Positions 56,107-64,000 of a stretch of DNA of 64,000 nt are shown here, piece by piece. The stretch's first letter is position 1, and each line of letters starts with the position of its first letter. The stretch covers positions 4,833,125 through 4,897,124 of the forward strand of contig NC_012997.1 in the NCBI RefSeq assembly GCF_000023025.1, in the 5' to 3' direction. Made by a program: the position numbers and the translations under genes. The notes beneath the pieces were generated by a model. That model was not told the origin of the DNA. It saw only the letters and a list, made by a program, of their open reading frames with translations, and did not search any database. Source of the stretch: Teredinibacter turnerae T7901. GTDB lineage: Bacteria; Pseudomonadota; Gammaproteobacteria; Pseudomonadales; Cellvibrionaceae.

Positions 56107-57540
56107 CTATCCGTCTTTGGCGTTGGCTCGCGGTTGCAGTCCCGACGGATTGGCCAACACGCGGCTGTGCTCGCGAATGATTTCAAGTGTGCTCATGTCG
56201 GTATCAAACACCGAGTAAAAACCTTGTGGCTCTTGCGGTGGATCGCCGAGATAACTGGTATCACCCGCCTGCCAGCTATGATCAGCATGTTGTGCTTTGC
56301 CAGCGCCTCCCCAGGCCCAGAAATTCGACCCGACCAGCGATCCGCCAGACAAACTACTGCCCGCGACACGCGCGTATACCAACTGATATAAATTGTTGCG
56401 CAGGCTTACATCGGCCTCTCGGCTATATTCACCGCCGTCGCGCTCGAAGCCGAACTCCTCAAGCACCAATGGCATATTCAGTTGCTCAGCGTAGGTGATG
56501 TGTTGCGCGATATAGGCGTCGGTTTTGCGCATGGCATCGCCAAAGGTTTGCTGCGTTCGCGCCACATCAAACCACCCCCAGTTTTTGGGCCACAGGTGCA
56601 CAGTTGCGTAATCGATACCGTTTTCTGCATGAGCGCCGAGAAAACACGCCATCATGCCCAGGCAACCCTGGGTACCTTCACTTCCGAGGCTTACCAGATG
56701 ATTCGGATCGAGCTGTTTGATCAGCGCGGCCGTATTGCGGATCCAGGAAAAATACGCGGGTAAATTGTCGCGACTGATATCGCCGTCGCCCGGCCGCGGT
56801 TCATTGGCCAGCTGCCACGCCATAATGGTGGGGTCATCTTTATAGGCAACACCGGTAATGCTGTTAGTGCGCGTCAGCAAGGTTTCCATATATTGATAGG
56901 ACAAATCCACCGCTGCACTGTTACTGTAAAATTTGGCAGTCGCGAGTGCGAACGCGGGCCAGGGATGTGCGTCGTCGCCAAGATTGATAAAGTCGCCACC
57001 GTTCACCCAACTCAGGTAGGTCATCATCCCGCCGGACCACTCCCAAAAATTGTTCAGGTAGATAACGGCTTTCATATCCCGCTTGGCCATTTCCGCAAGC
57101 GTAAAATCCAGTCCTTCCAGCAGATCGTCCCGCTCCACTTTACCGCGATAGCTGATTGCCGGCTGCAGTGAATTATCCAGTGGCGATCGTTCGGCGGCAC
57201 CAAGAATGCGTAAGTTAGTAATACCGTATTGCTGCAAAGTATCCAGTTCTCGCTGCAGGCGCGCGCGATCCGCCACAGCAGAATCTGACGAGCCCAGGTA
57301 GGCGGCGTACCACATGTTGGCACCTACGTATCGATAGGGTTTGCCCTGAAGATAGAATTTATTGCCCTCGACACTCACAAACGGGCTTGCTGGCAGATCG
57401 GTTTTGAACTCGCGCCATGTGGTATTGGCAGCAGGCTTAGAATTCTGTTCTTCCAGCATTTCTGGTGGCGGTGCGCAGGCGAGCAATAATATAGATAACA
57501 CGCTAATTACACCCCAGCAGCACGCTTTGGCTGTCCCCAT
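56107..57540 (-). CDS. GH5 glycoside hydrolase, beta-mannanase-like lipoprotein
   Basis: 477 residues from the ATG at 57540 (AGGAG 7 nt upstream). Lipoprotein signal ending LLLACAPPP. Catalytic domain of GH5 (probably subfamily 7): YRYVGANMWYAAYLGS, the general acid/base Glu in IMAWQLANEPRPGDGD, DYATVHLWPKNWGW, the nucleophile Glu in LVLEEFGFERDG and GSNFWAWGGAGKAQH near the end. It probably cleaves beta-1,4-mannan at or near the outer membrane. No carbohydrate-binding module. Divergent from a LacI regulator, which likely controls it. Confidence 0.88.
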   Translation of the reverse strand: MGTAKACCWGVISVLSILLLACAPPPEMLEEQNSKPAANTTWREFKTDLPASPFVSVEGNKFYLQGKPYRYVGANMWYAAYLGSSDSAVADRARLQRELDTLQQYGITNLRILGAAERSPLDNSLQPAISYRGKVERDDLLEGLDFTLAEMAKRDMKAVIYLNNFWEWSGGMMTYLSWVNGGDFINLGDDAHPWPAFALATAKFYSNSAAVDLSYQYMETLLTRTNSITGVAYKDDPTIMAWQLANEPRPGDGDISRDNLPAYFSWIRNTAALIKQLDPNHLVSLGSEGTQGCLGMMACFLGAHAENGIDYATVHLWPKNWGWFDVARTQQTFGDAMRKTDAYIAQHITYAEQLNMPLVLEEFGFERDGGEYSREADVSLRNNLYQLVYARVAGSSLSGGSLVGSNFWAWGGAGKAQHADHSWQAGDTSYLGDPPQEPQGFYSVFDTDMSTLEIIREHSRVLANPSGLQPRANAKDG

Positions 57541-58081
57541 GATGACACTCCTAATTTTGATTATTATTCGATGTAAACCCGGGCGGCAAACCAAAATTCA
57601 CGCCCCCGCAGCCCCCGTGTTCACGATGTTTCTTGTAGCCTTTATCGCTGCGGGCAGCCAGGAATCGCCGTCGAAACATGACCTAAAGGCCACGTTTGTG
57701 GGCCTGTACTAAGTCGCTACCCGGCATCGGCGATACCCTGCACGATCACTGATAACGCTGAGTTGCTACGGCACAATTCAAGCAAACAGATAAGCAGGCT
57801 ATTGTTACGGGGTTTACCCCGGCGAGGAAAATGTAACCAATTACATTTTACTGGGTCAATGGCTTCTGTTATCTCATTTGGTTACACACATGAATACATC
57901 AATAGCTGACGGTCAGACCGGTTTTTTATTTTTGCCAAGCCGCCTAAAATACCGGGAATGCAGAAAATAACGAATATCGCGCCAAAAGAATCTTTGCTAG
58001 CATGCGTTGCGCCAAGGCTGTTCCCGTGGCCTTTCGATAGCGCGAGCCCACCATTTAGCGCGCACCTGTTTAAGGAGGCTT
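57541..58081. promoter_or_regulatory. Divergent promoter region of GH5 and LacI genes
   Basis: 540 bp without a gene. An inverted repeat AATGTAA-CCAA-TTACATT sits at 57830-57847, and a related half-site GGTTACA at 57880-57886. GGGG/CCCC around TTTA at ~57809-57822 makes a short hairpin. The repeat is a good operator candidate for the LacI-type protein. Confidence 0.5.
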
Positions 58082-59077
58082 ATGTCTAATATCCGCGAAG
58101 TCGCACGCCTGGCAGGCGTCTCTGTGGCGACTGTGTCACGCACCCTGAGCCACCCGGAGATGGTGTCGGAAGCCACCCAAAAGCGCGTGATGAAAGCCGT
58201 TGATCAGGTTAATTATCAGCCCAACATGCTCGCGCGCAATTTTCGCTCCGCTCGCTCCTATTCTCTAGTGGTGCTCGTTCCTGATATCGCCAACCCCTTT
58301 TTCGCGTTGGTCATCCGCAGTATCGAACGACAGGCGCAAAAAAAAGGGTATTCCGTTCTACTCGGTGATACCCAGGACTCGTCCGAACGCGAACAGGATT
58401 ATATTCGTCTGGTAGAAACGCGCCTCGCCGATGGTATTCTTCAGTTGCGCCCAATCTCAGACCAGTTTCACGCAGGCAGCAAATTCAGCTTTCCCTACTT
58501 GCACGTATGTTCCACAGAAAGTACTGACGGCCCCTGCGTGCGCGTGGACAATGCAAAGGCATTCGAGCAAATGACTGCCTACTTGATCTCGCTCGGCCAT
58601 CAACGAATCGGGTTAATCACCGGCCGCGAAGAAAATCCGCACACCGTGGATAGGATGAAAGGCTTTCAGAAAGCACTGGCCGATGGGGGCCTGCCGTTCG
58701 ACACGAACCTCGTTGCCAGCGGAGACTATTCCATTTGGTCCGGGGTTAATGCGGCCAATGCACTTTGCCAATCGGGAATACAACCCACCGCTATCGCGTG
58801 TATGAACGACGAAATGGCAATTGGTGCAATCCAGGCGCTAAAAGCACAAGGATTACGCGTACCAGAAGATGTATCTGTTACTGGTTTTGACGATATCAGT
58901 TACGCCCGCTACTGCGATCCTCCGCTCACAACCATCGCTCAGCCTGCCGACCTGATGGGCACTCTGGCGGTAGATATGCTCTTGCAGCAGCTCAACGGGG
59001 AATCGCTTCCTTGCCAGGAAAAGGTTTTGCCCTACGAATTTATTGTGCGCCAGAGCACTGCACCCGCCGCACAGTGA
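58082..59077 (+). CDS. LacI-family transcriptional regulator
   Basis: 331 residues from the ATG at 58082, behind AAGGAGG (an earlier start at 58007 lacks one). Helix-turn-helix NIREVARLAGVSVATVSRTLSHPEMVS and hinge helix (NYQPNMLARNFRSARS), then a sugar-binding-type effector domain (LVVLVPDIANPFFALVIRSIE; HQRIGLITGREENPHTVDRMKGF; TAIACMNDEMAIGAIQALK; VSVTGFDDISYARYCDPPLTTIAQP). Close in pattern to CytR/PurR-like members. Probably a local regulator of mannan use. Confidence 0.93.
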   Translation: MSNIREVARLAGVSVATVSRTLSHPEMVSEATQKRVMKAVDQVNYQPNMLARNFRSARSYSLVVLVPDIANPFFALVIRSIERQAQKKGYSVLLGDTQDSSEREQDYIRLVETRLADGILQLRPISDQFHAGSKFSFPYLHVCSTESTDGPCVRVDNAKAFEQMTAYLISLGHQRIGLITGREENPHTVDRMKGFQKALADGGLPFDTNLVASGDYSIWSGVNAANALCQSGIQPTAIACMNDEMAIGAIQALKAQGLRVPEDVSVTGFDDISYARYCDPPLTTIAQPADLMGTLAVDMLLQQLNGESLPCQEKVLPYEFIVRQSTAPAAQ

Positions 59078-59181
59078 GCCCATTCACGCTTTTTGTAAGC
59101 CAAACACTAACGCCCGTTGTCAGCTTTAGCTAAAATGAGGGCATCTTGGTGCCATAAGAAAGAATTAACGGAGATTCGACC

Positions 59182-59739
59182 ATGAGGATATTCATTATCC
59201 CCGCAGTAATGCTTTTTGCCCTGCCCACCTATGCAGACAACCTGAGCGGCTTTTATGCTGGCGGCAACGCAAACTTTATCGATGGAAATGCCACACTCGG
59301 CGCAGGCAATGATGTTGAGTTTCGTTCAATCGAAGCCTTCGGCGGTTACAAGCTTAACGGTTGGGTCGGCGGTGAAACACGCACAGGACTGGGCCTCTCT
59401 GGCGAAAGCTACAGTATCGGTACCGGCGACGCACAGCAAAACATTGAGCTGGGTATCGACTACTACCAATCTATTTACTACCGGGTTGAAAAAGCGAACC
59501 AGGTGGCCAAACTTTACGGCCTGGTGGGGGCAACTTTTTTGCAGTGGGGCCGCGATGTTGATTATATGGATGGCTCTACGCTGGAAGATTCCTATACCGA
59601 AACCGGCTTTTCCTACGGTTTGGGCGTCGGCTTTGTGATGAACGAAAACACTAATCTGAATTTTGAATACCGCCAATTGATAAATACAGACACCGTGGAG
59701 TTTACCGTAATTAACGTTGGCTTCGATTTCCGCTTCTAA
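59182..59739 (+). CDS. Small outer-membrane beta-barrel protein
   Basis: 185 residues with signal peptide (IFIIPAVMLFALPTYA), then eight-strand-like pattern (GFYAGGNANFIDGNATLG; VEFRSIEAFGGYKLNGWVGGETRTGLGL; YGLGVGFVMNENTNLNFEYRQL), ending VINVGFDFRF with terminal Phe, the outer-membrane assembly signal. OmpW/OmpA-like porin-family protein of unknown role. GGAG lies 9 nt before the ATG. It is separate from the GH5/LacI pair. Confidence 0.85.
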   Translation: MRIFIIPAVMLFALPTYADNLSGFYAGGNANFIDGNATLGAGNDVEFRSIEAFGGYKLNGWVGGETRTGLGLSGESYSIGTGDAQQNIELGIDYYQSIYYRVEKANQVAKLYGLVGATFLQWGRDVDYMDGSTLEDSYTETGFSYGLGVGFVMNENTNLNFEYRQLINTDTVEFTVINVGFDFRF

Positions 59740-59774
59740 CCGCTTGTGCCGGGAGCTGTGATTACGGCTCCCCT

Positions 59775-59814
59775 TTCTACACTTCTACACTTCTACACTT
59801 CTACACTTCCACAC
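59775..59814. repeat. Tandem octanucleotide repeat, 5 units
   Basis: Four perfect copies of TTCTACAC and a fifth TTCCACAC lie between an outer-membrane protein gene and a membrane protein gene, in no reading frame I trust. Such short repeats can vary in length by slippage. Confidence 0.85.
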
Positions 59815-59845
59815 ACACGCCATCGCGCGATTCAAGGCGTCTCCC

Positions 59846-60289
59846 TTAACGCGGGAACCCAAATGGGTTTGAGTCGTGACCCACCGGCCCATTTTTACCT
59901 TCTTTTTCCTCCCAACTTTCATAGTTGCTGATACGCCCGTTAGAGGACTTCACAAAGCAATTCACATAATGCACCCCGGTCGCATCAGCTTTTGCAGGTG
60001 TCGTAACTTCGAGAAAAATCTTATAGATCGAGCGACGGCTATCGTAGCGACTGGAGTGATTGTCCACCTCCATGGTTGTCATTCGTCGGCCAAATTGCTC
60101 AGCGACCTCCGCCTGACAGGTGAGTACGGCATCGGTAAATGTTACGTTCATGTATTTATTGCTATTGCCCCGCAGCCAGGCGTTAATCTCCGGGCCGCCC
60201 GCCACTAACAGAGTGGATATAACGGAAATAGCCACCACCGCGACCGCGAAGCCGACAACCATCAAATCGCGTTTTTTAAAGCGAATCAC
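59846..60289 (-). CDS. Small single-pass membrane protein, unknown function
   Basis: 147 residues from a GTG start (AGAGG 10 nt upstream; ATG at 60262 is an alternative). One N-terminal membrane helix (MVVGFAVAVVAISVISTLLVAGG) and a periplasmic domain with two Cys (VLTCQAEVAEQFG; VHYVNCFVKSSNG) that may pair. The tail is charged and Gly/Asn-rich. No family recognised; gene status rests on topology and composition. It sits 18 bp downstream of thiI on the same strand, so it may share its transcript. Confidence 0.65.
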   Translation of the reverse strand: MIRFKKRDLMVVGFAVAVVAISVISTLLVAGGPEINAWLRGNSNKYMNVTFTDAVLTCQAEVAEQFGRRMTTMEVDNHSSRYDSRRSIYKIFLEVTTPAKADATGVHYVNCFVKSSNGRISNYESWEEKEGKNGPVGHDSNPFGFPR

Positions 60290-60307
60290 GAACCGTGTAC
60301 CTCTGCC

Positions 60308-61780
60308 CTAAACCGGCTTTTCAGGGCGGTAAACCGCCACATTAGTCGCTCCGTCATCACGCAGGTGACGCGCATGCAACTGACTCATCACGCCCTTATC
60401 ACAGTAAAGCAAATAGCGACCCTCGCGCGCTAACTCGGCAAAGCGCGTACTTAAACTATAAAACGGAATTTCCAACGCTGCGTCTGTATCTGCTGGCAAA
60501 GCGAGCGGGCGCATGTCAATTTCCGTGGGATGACGAATATCGATAATACGGTCACCGGGTTGCAATTGTGCAACAGCCTCGACTTCTGCCTGCGGGTTGC
60601 GCAAATCTTCCATCACGGCATCGATGGGCTGCACCCGCGACTGCTCAATCGCGTTTTCCAGCCGCGAGAAATCGAACTGCGCTTCCTGTGCCTCCAGGCG
60701 GTCCAAACGTACTTTTGCAGAAGGCTTTACCGATATCACACCGCAATATTCGGGAATATTCGCAGAAAATTCTTCCGCGCCAATTTCGCGAGATAAACGA
60801 ATAATCTCGGGTTTATCCATCGCAATCAACGGCCGCAGTACCAATGTATTGCACACCCGCTCAATCGCCGACAGATTGGGGATTGTCTGGCTCGAAACCT
60901 GCGCTACCGCCTCACCGGTAACCAGCGCCTGAATATCGCCGCGTGCGGCAATTTTTTCCGCTGCGCGCAGCATCATTCGCTTTAATACCACCCCCATATT
61001 TGCTGGGTCGATCTTCTCCAGAATCTCCTCAACCACACCCTCGAAGGGCACCGTAACAAACCGCACCCGATGACTCGCCGAGTATCGGTTCCATAAATAA
61101 AATGCTATCTCTTTCACCCCTAGCTCGTGATCGCGACCGCCGAGATTAAAGAAGCAAAAGTGGGTGCGCAAACCGCGTTTCATCATCAAATAACTGGCAA
61201 CCGTCGAGTCGAATCCACCCGACACCAGCGACAACACCGGGTCCTGGGTACCCATGGGAAAACCGCCCAACCCCGCAAAGCGACCATTCACCAGATAGCA
61301 GTAATCATCTTTAATATCGATGTGCACGGTCACATCAGGGTCTTTCAAGCGCACACCCAACGCCTGGGTATGCTGATTCAAACCACCGCCCACATATTTT
61401 TCCGCGTCCGTAGAGGTAAAGTCGTGTTTACCGGTGCGCTTTACACGAACACAAAACGTTTTGTTCGCAATAAGATCGCCATACAGGGGTAATGCATGCT
61501 CGTAGATATCGTGCAGCGTGGTGAACGGGTAGGCCGAGACCAGAGAAAAAGTAGAAATCCCCGGGGTGCGTTTAAGCATATCGATAAACTGCGCTTGCAC
61601 GGCATCATCGTCATCCGGCACCCGCACTTCAATACGGTCCCAGTCCTGGATAACTTTGGTGCCCTCGTGTATGCGGCGCCCGAGCAACCGCAGATTTTCC
61701 GTGAGCTGGCGGGTCCATCGTTTGCGCACCGGATGGCTTTTGATAGTGATTTCCGGAAAGAGGCGGACAGTGAAGATCAT
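60308..61780 (-). CDS. thiI: ThiI, tRNA 4-thiouridine / thiazole sulfurtransferase with rhodanese domain
   Basis: 490 residues from the ATG at 61780; a frame extension to 61900 lacks a start site and runs into the glnA regulatory region. Ferredoxin-like/THUMP N-terminus (MIFTVRLFPEITIKSHPVRKRW), PP-loop SLVSGGFDSTVASYLMMKRG, TGEAVAQVSSQT, and a C-terminal rhodanese domain (IIDIRHPTEIDMRPL; YLLYCDKGVMSQLHARHL) with the persulfide Cys. It thiolates U8 of tRNA and provides sulphur for thiamine. Confidence 0.95.
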   Translation of the reverse strand: MIFTVRLFPEITIKSHPVRKRWTRQLTENLRLLGRRIHEGTKVIQDWDRIEVRVPDDDDAVQAQFIDMLKRTPGISTFSLVSAYPFTTLHDIYEHALPLYGDLIANKTFCVRVKRTGKHDFTSTDAEKYVGGGLNQHTQALGVRLKDPDVTVHIDIKDDYCYLVNGRFAGLGGFPMGTQDPVLSLVSGGFDSTVASYLMMKRGLRTHFCFFNLGGRDHELGVKEIAFYLWNRYSASHRVRFVTVPFEGVVEEILEKIDPANMGVVLKRMMLRAAEKIAARGDIQALVTGEAVAQVSSQTIPNLSAIERVCNTLVLRPLIAMDKPEIIRLSREIGAEEFSANIPEYCGVISVKPSAKVRLDRLEAQEAQFDFSRLENAIEQSRVQPIDAVMEDLRNPQAEVEAVAQLQPGDRIIDIRHPTEIDMRPLALPADTDAALEIPFYSLSTRFAELAREGRYLLYCDKGVMSQLHARHLRDDGATNVAVYRPEKPV

Positions 61781-61874
61781 TTGATTCGCTACAACTGAAG
61801 TTAAAAAGAGTCTGTCAAAGTTAAAAGGCCTAGCAGTATAATGTTGCGCTACTCCACCACAAGCCCGGGATTTT

Positions 61875-61891
61875 GGCGCCACACTGGTGCA
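61875..61891. promoter_or_regulatory. NtrC-binding site 1 upstream of glnA
   Basis: GGCGCC-ACAC-TGGTGCA fits the consensus TGCACC-N4-TGGTGCA at 11 of 13 non-spacer positions. It is centred about 135 bp before the predicted glnA transcript start. Confidence 0.65.
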
Positions 61892-61903
61892 GTACCACAC
61901 TTG

Positions 61904-61920
61904 CGCACCACTATGGCGCG
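61904..61920. promoter_or_regulatory. NtrC-binding site 2 upstream of glnA
   Basis: CGCACC-ACTA-TGGCGCG matches the NtrC consensus at 10 of 13 positions; its centre is 29 bp from site 1, about three helical turns, as usual for paired enhancer sites. Confidence 0.55.
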
Positions 61921-61993
61921 CTCGATTGCAACAATTTAGCTCACTCGCACCGCAAGTCCTTGTTTTTTATGTGCTTTGCGCCATGCTACATTA

Positions 61994-62008
61994 TGGCACA
62001 TAAATTGC
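61994..62008 (+). promoter_or_regulatory. Sigma-54 promoter of glnA
   Basis: TGGCAC-ATAAA-TTGC is an exact -24/-12 match. The transcript should begin near 62020, giving a leader of about 118 nt. Together with the two NtrC-type sites upstream this is the classic nitrogen-controlled glnA promoter. Confidence 0.85.
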
Positions 62009-62137
62009 GATCTACGATCCACTCATTCTTGCGTCATAGTGACTTTACCGTAAGATCACCGCGTGGAGTCGAGTTACATTTTTGCCTTCTCGTTCCAATA
62101 ACAATATTGACATAGACCATGACTCTGGAGGAATCTC

Positions 62138-63544
62138 ATGTCAGAGCAGACTCTGAATCTGATTAAAGAAAACGAAGTTCGCTGGGTAGACCTGCGTTTT
62201 ACCGATACTAAAGGTAAAGAGCAGCACGTAACCATCCCCTCGTCCTATGTGGACGAAGATTTTTTCACCACCGGTCAGATGTTTGATGGCTCCTCCATTT
62301 CTGGTTGGAAAGGCATCAACGAGTCCGACATGATCTTGATGCCAGACGACACTACCTCTGTGCTGGATCCGTTCACCGATGAGCCTACCGTTATCTTGCG
62401 TTGCGATATCGTTGAACCTTCTACTGGCGAAGGTTACGAGCGCGATCCACGCTCTGTCGCCAAACGCGCAGAAGAATACCTGAAGTCCACTGGTCTCGGC
62501 GATACTGCTTTCTTCGGCCCAGAACCAGAATTCTTTATCTTCGACGACGTCAAATGGGGTCAGGACATGAGCGGCAGCTTCGTGAAGATTTCTTCCGAAG
62601 AAGCAGCCTGGGCTACCGGTCACGACTTCTCTGAAGGCAACATGGGCCACCGTCCGCGCGTTAAAGGCGGTTACTTCCCCGTTCCTCCAGTGGACTCACT
62701 GCACGATATCCGTTCTGCCATGTGTAACGCCATGATCCAAATGGGTCTGGACGTTGAAGTTCACCACCACGAAGTGGCAACTGCAGGCCAGAACGAAATC
62801 GGTGTTAAGTTCAACACTCTGGTTAAGAAAGCGGACGAAGTACAGATCCTGAAATACTGTGTACACAACGTGGCGCACGCTTACGGCAAAACGGCAACCT
62901 TTATGCCTAAGCCTATCGTTGGCGATAACGGTTCCGGCATGCACTGCCACCAGTCTTTCTGGAAAGATGGCGAAAACCAGTTCGCAGGCGATGGCTACGC
63001 TGGCCTGAGCGAAACTGCCCTGTACTACATCGGCGGTATCATCAAGCACGCTAAAGCACTGAACGCGTTTACTAACCCAGGCACCAACTCCTACAAGCGT
63101 CTGATCCCTGGTTTTGAAGCGCCAGTAATGCTGGCTTACTCTGCACGCAACCGTTCTGCATCGATTCGTATTCCTTACGTCGCCTCACCAAAAGGCAAGC
63201 GTATCGAAGCGCGTTTCCCTGACCCCATCGCCAACCCATACCTGGCATTCGCTGCCATGTTGATGGCTGGCCTGGACGGCGTGAAAAACAAACTTCACCC
63301 TGGCGATGCTGCAGATAAAGACCTTTACGATCTGCCTAAAGAAGAAGCGGATGCTATTCCACAGGTATGTGGCAGCCTGCGTGAAGCACTGTCCAGCCTG
63401 AATGCAGACCGCGAGTTCCTCACCGCTGGTGGCGTTTTCACCGACGACATGATCGACGCATACATCGACCTGAAAATGGAAGACGTATACCGCGTTGAGC
63501 ACACTACTCACCCAGTTGAGTTCGACCTCTACTACTCTGTATAA
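62138..63544 (+). CDS. glnA: Glutamine synthetase type I
   Basis: 468 residues, full length. Typical motifs: [111 protein letters not shown] and the adenylylation site Tyr in DLYDLPKEE. It makes glutamine from glutamate, ammonia and ATP. GGAGG precedes the ATG. Confidence 0.98.
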   Translation: MSEQTLNLIKENEVRWVDLRFTDTKGKEQHVTIPSSYVDEDFFTTGQMFDGSSISGWKGINESDMILMPDDTTSVLDPFTDEPTVILRCDIVEPSTGEGYERDPRSVAKRAEEYLKSTGLGDTAFFGPEPEFFIFDDVKWGQDMSGSFVKISSEEAAWATGHDFSEGNMGHRPRVKGGYFPVPPVDSLHDIRSAMCNAMIQMGLDVEVHHHEVATAGQNEIGVKFNTLVKKADEVQILKYCVHNVAHAYGKTATFMPKPIVGDNGSGMHCHQSFWKDGENQFAGDGYAGLSETALYYIGGIIKHAKALNAFTNPGTNSYKRLIPGFEAPVMLAYSARNRSASIRIPYVASPKGKRIEARFPDPIANPYLAFAAMLMAGLDGVKNKLHPGDAADKDLYDLPKEEADAIPQVCGSLREALSSLNADREFLTAGGVFTDDMIDAYIDLKMEDVYRVEHTTHPVEFDLYYSV

Positions 63545-63567
63545 GCCTTTGCTTAACAGCTGTACTC

Positions 63568-63593
63568 AAGCCCGGCCTTCGCCGGGCTTTTTT
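63568..63593 (+). terminator. Rho-independent terminator of glnA
   Basis: AAGCCCGGC and GCCGGGCTT pair with a CTTC loop, followed by six T. It lies 24 bp after the glnA stop. Confidence 0.95.
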
Positions 63594-63685
63594 GTTACGG
63601 GTTCACTTCCGTTCGCGCAGTTTACGTCGTAGAGTGCCAAAGCCTAGAGTGCCAATACGCCACACAAGAGGGAGCGCGCCCACCC

Positions 63686-64000
63686 ATGCCGATGACCATT
63701 TTCACCCTGGCGAGTTTTGTTACCGCCTGCTTGATCACCGTCGCAGCCAGCGCCCAAACAATCTACAAATCTGTCGATCAGTACGGTAACGTCACTTACT
63801 CCGACGAACCCCCGACCAACGCAACAGCCGAGAAACTGGAGCTTAAGCCGCTCAATACGACCCCGGCGATAACTCCCGCACCCGCGCCCAGCCCACCGCT
63901 GGTGTCGCCAGCGCCATCGCCAAGCCCTGAACCAGACGCAACAACCAGCCCTCCGAAGCAGGCCAGTGGCTACGGTCTGCGCCTGGTGACTCCGAAATCT
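63686..64000 (+). CDS. DUF4124-type periplasmic protein, 5' part (cut by window edge)
   Basis: 105 codons remain open to the edge. Signal peptide (MTIFTLASFVTACLITVAASAQT), then IYKSVDQYGNVTYSDEPP, the hallmark of DUF4124 domains, then a Pro/Ala/Thr-rich linker. GGGAG lies about 10 nt before the ATG; an ATG at 63692 is the alternative. Genes of this type commonly follow glnA in gammaproteobacteria. Function unknown. Confidence 0.8.
   Translation, partial: MPMTIFTLASFVTACLITVAASAQTIYKSVDQYGNVTYSDEPPTNATAEKLELKPLNTTPAITPAPAPSPPLVSPAPSPSPEPDATTSPPKQASGYGLRLVTPKS

Noticed and set aside
61781-61900. N-terminal extension of ThiI
   Set aside because: It overlaps the glnA NtrC-like sites, lacks a ribosome-binding site, and adds residues not typical of ThiI.

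Overview
The window looks like the chromosome of a free-living or symbiotic marine gammaproteobacterium. The pointers are a type I glutamine synthetase behind a sigma-54/NtrC promoter, UbiT/U/V genes for O2-independent ubiquinone synthesis, ThiI with a rhodanese tail, a GH5 mannanase-like lipoprotein with a LacI-type regulator, several RND pumps and an MbnP/MbnH pair. The mix of polysaccharide, polyketide and Cas6-RT genes fits the Cellvibrionales (Teredinibacter/Saccharophagus-like). That placement is inference; no rRNA or tRNA gene is present.

Layout. 1-3.9 kb: a type III-like CRISPR locus. The N-terminal ~497 codons of a Cas6-reverse transcriptase fusion (probably Cas6-RT-Cas1) run off the left edge on the minus strand, preceded by a 26-repeat array whose leader lies on the right near 3.5 kb. 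4.0-4.3 kb: a hairpin-rich MITE with near-perfect terminal inverted repeats and TA target duplication. 4.6-7.8 kb: cytochrome b561 and a catalase-related haem protein, divergent from an ECF sigma factor/anti-sigma pair, with mirrored ECF-type promoters between them. 8.2-16.2 kb: a complete chemosensory operon (cheY, STAS, cheA, MCP, cheW, cheR, cheB, cheD). 16.3-24.6 kb, minus strand: an RND pump operon with an extra small gene, a PepSY-MipA/OmpV-like outer-membrane protein and a two-component system.

24.8-37.0 kb, minus strand: the most novel region. A stand-alone type I PKS (KS-AT-DH-psiKR-ER-KR-ACP, no thioesterase) is followed by a hotdog thioesterase, a type II thioesterase, a GH3-family acyl-adenylating/amido-synthetase homologue, an exported alpha/beta hydrolase and an enolase-superfamily epimerase/racemase, and the operon ends in a strong terminator. 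My reading is a pathway for a polyketide chain conjugated to an amine or amino acid, possibly then epimerised. The PKS is flanked by about 0.8 kb of AT-rich noncoding DNA.

37.8-43.3 kb: a small membrane protein, 1.4 kb of apparently non-coding DNA, then an MbnP/MbnH-like copper-protein pair with an outer-membrane barrel-like protein and an inverted-repeat operator candidate. 43.3-47.9 kb: ubiT-ubiU-ubiV with an FNR-like box, a small Cys-rich protein, moeA and a YaeR-like VOC protein. 48-55.6 kb: a serine beta-lactamase-like hydrolase, a large toroid-like protein of unknown specificity and a second RND pump with its adaptor. 56.1-59.7 kb: a GH5 mannanase-like lipoprotein, a divergent LacI regulator and a small outer-membrane barrel. 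59.8-64 kb: a small membrane protein, thiI, glnA with its terminator, and the start of a DUF4124-type protein.
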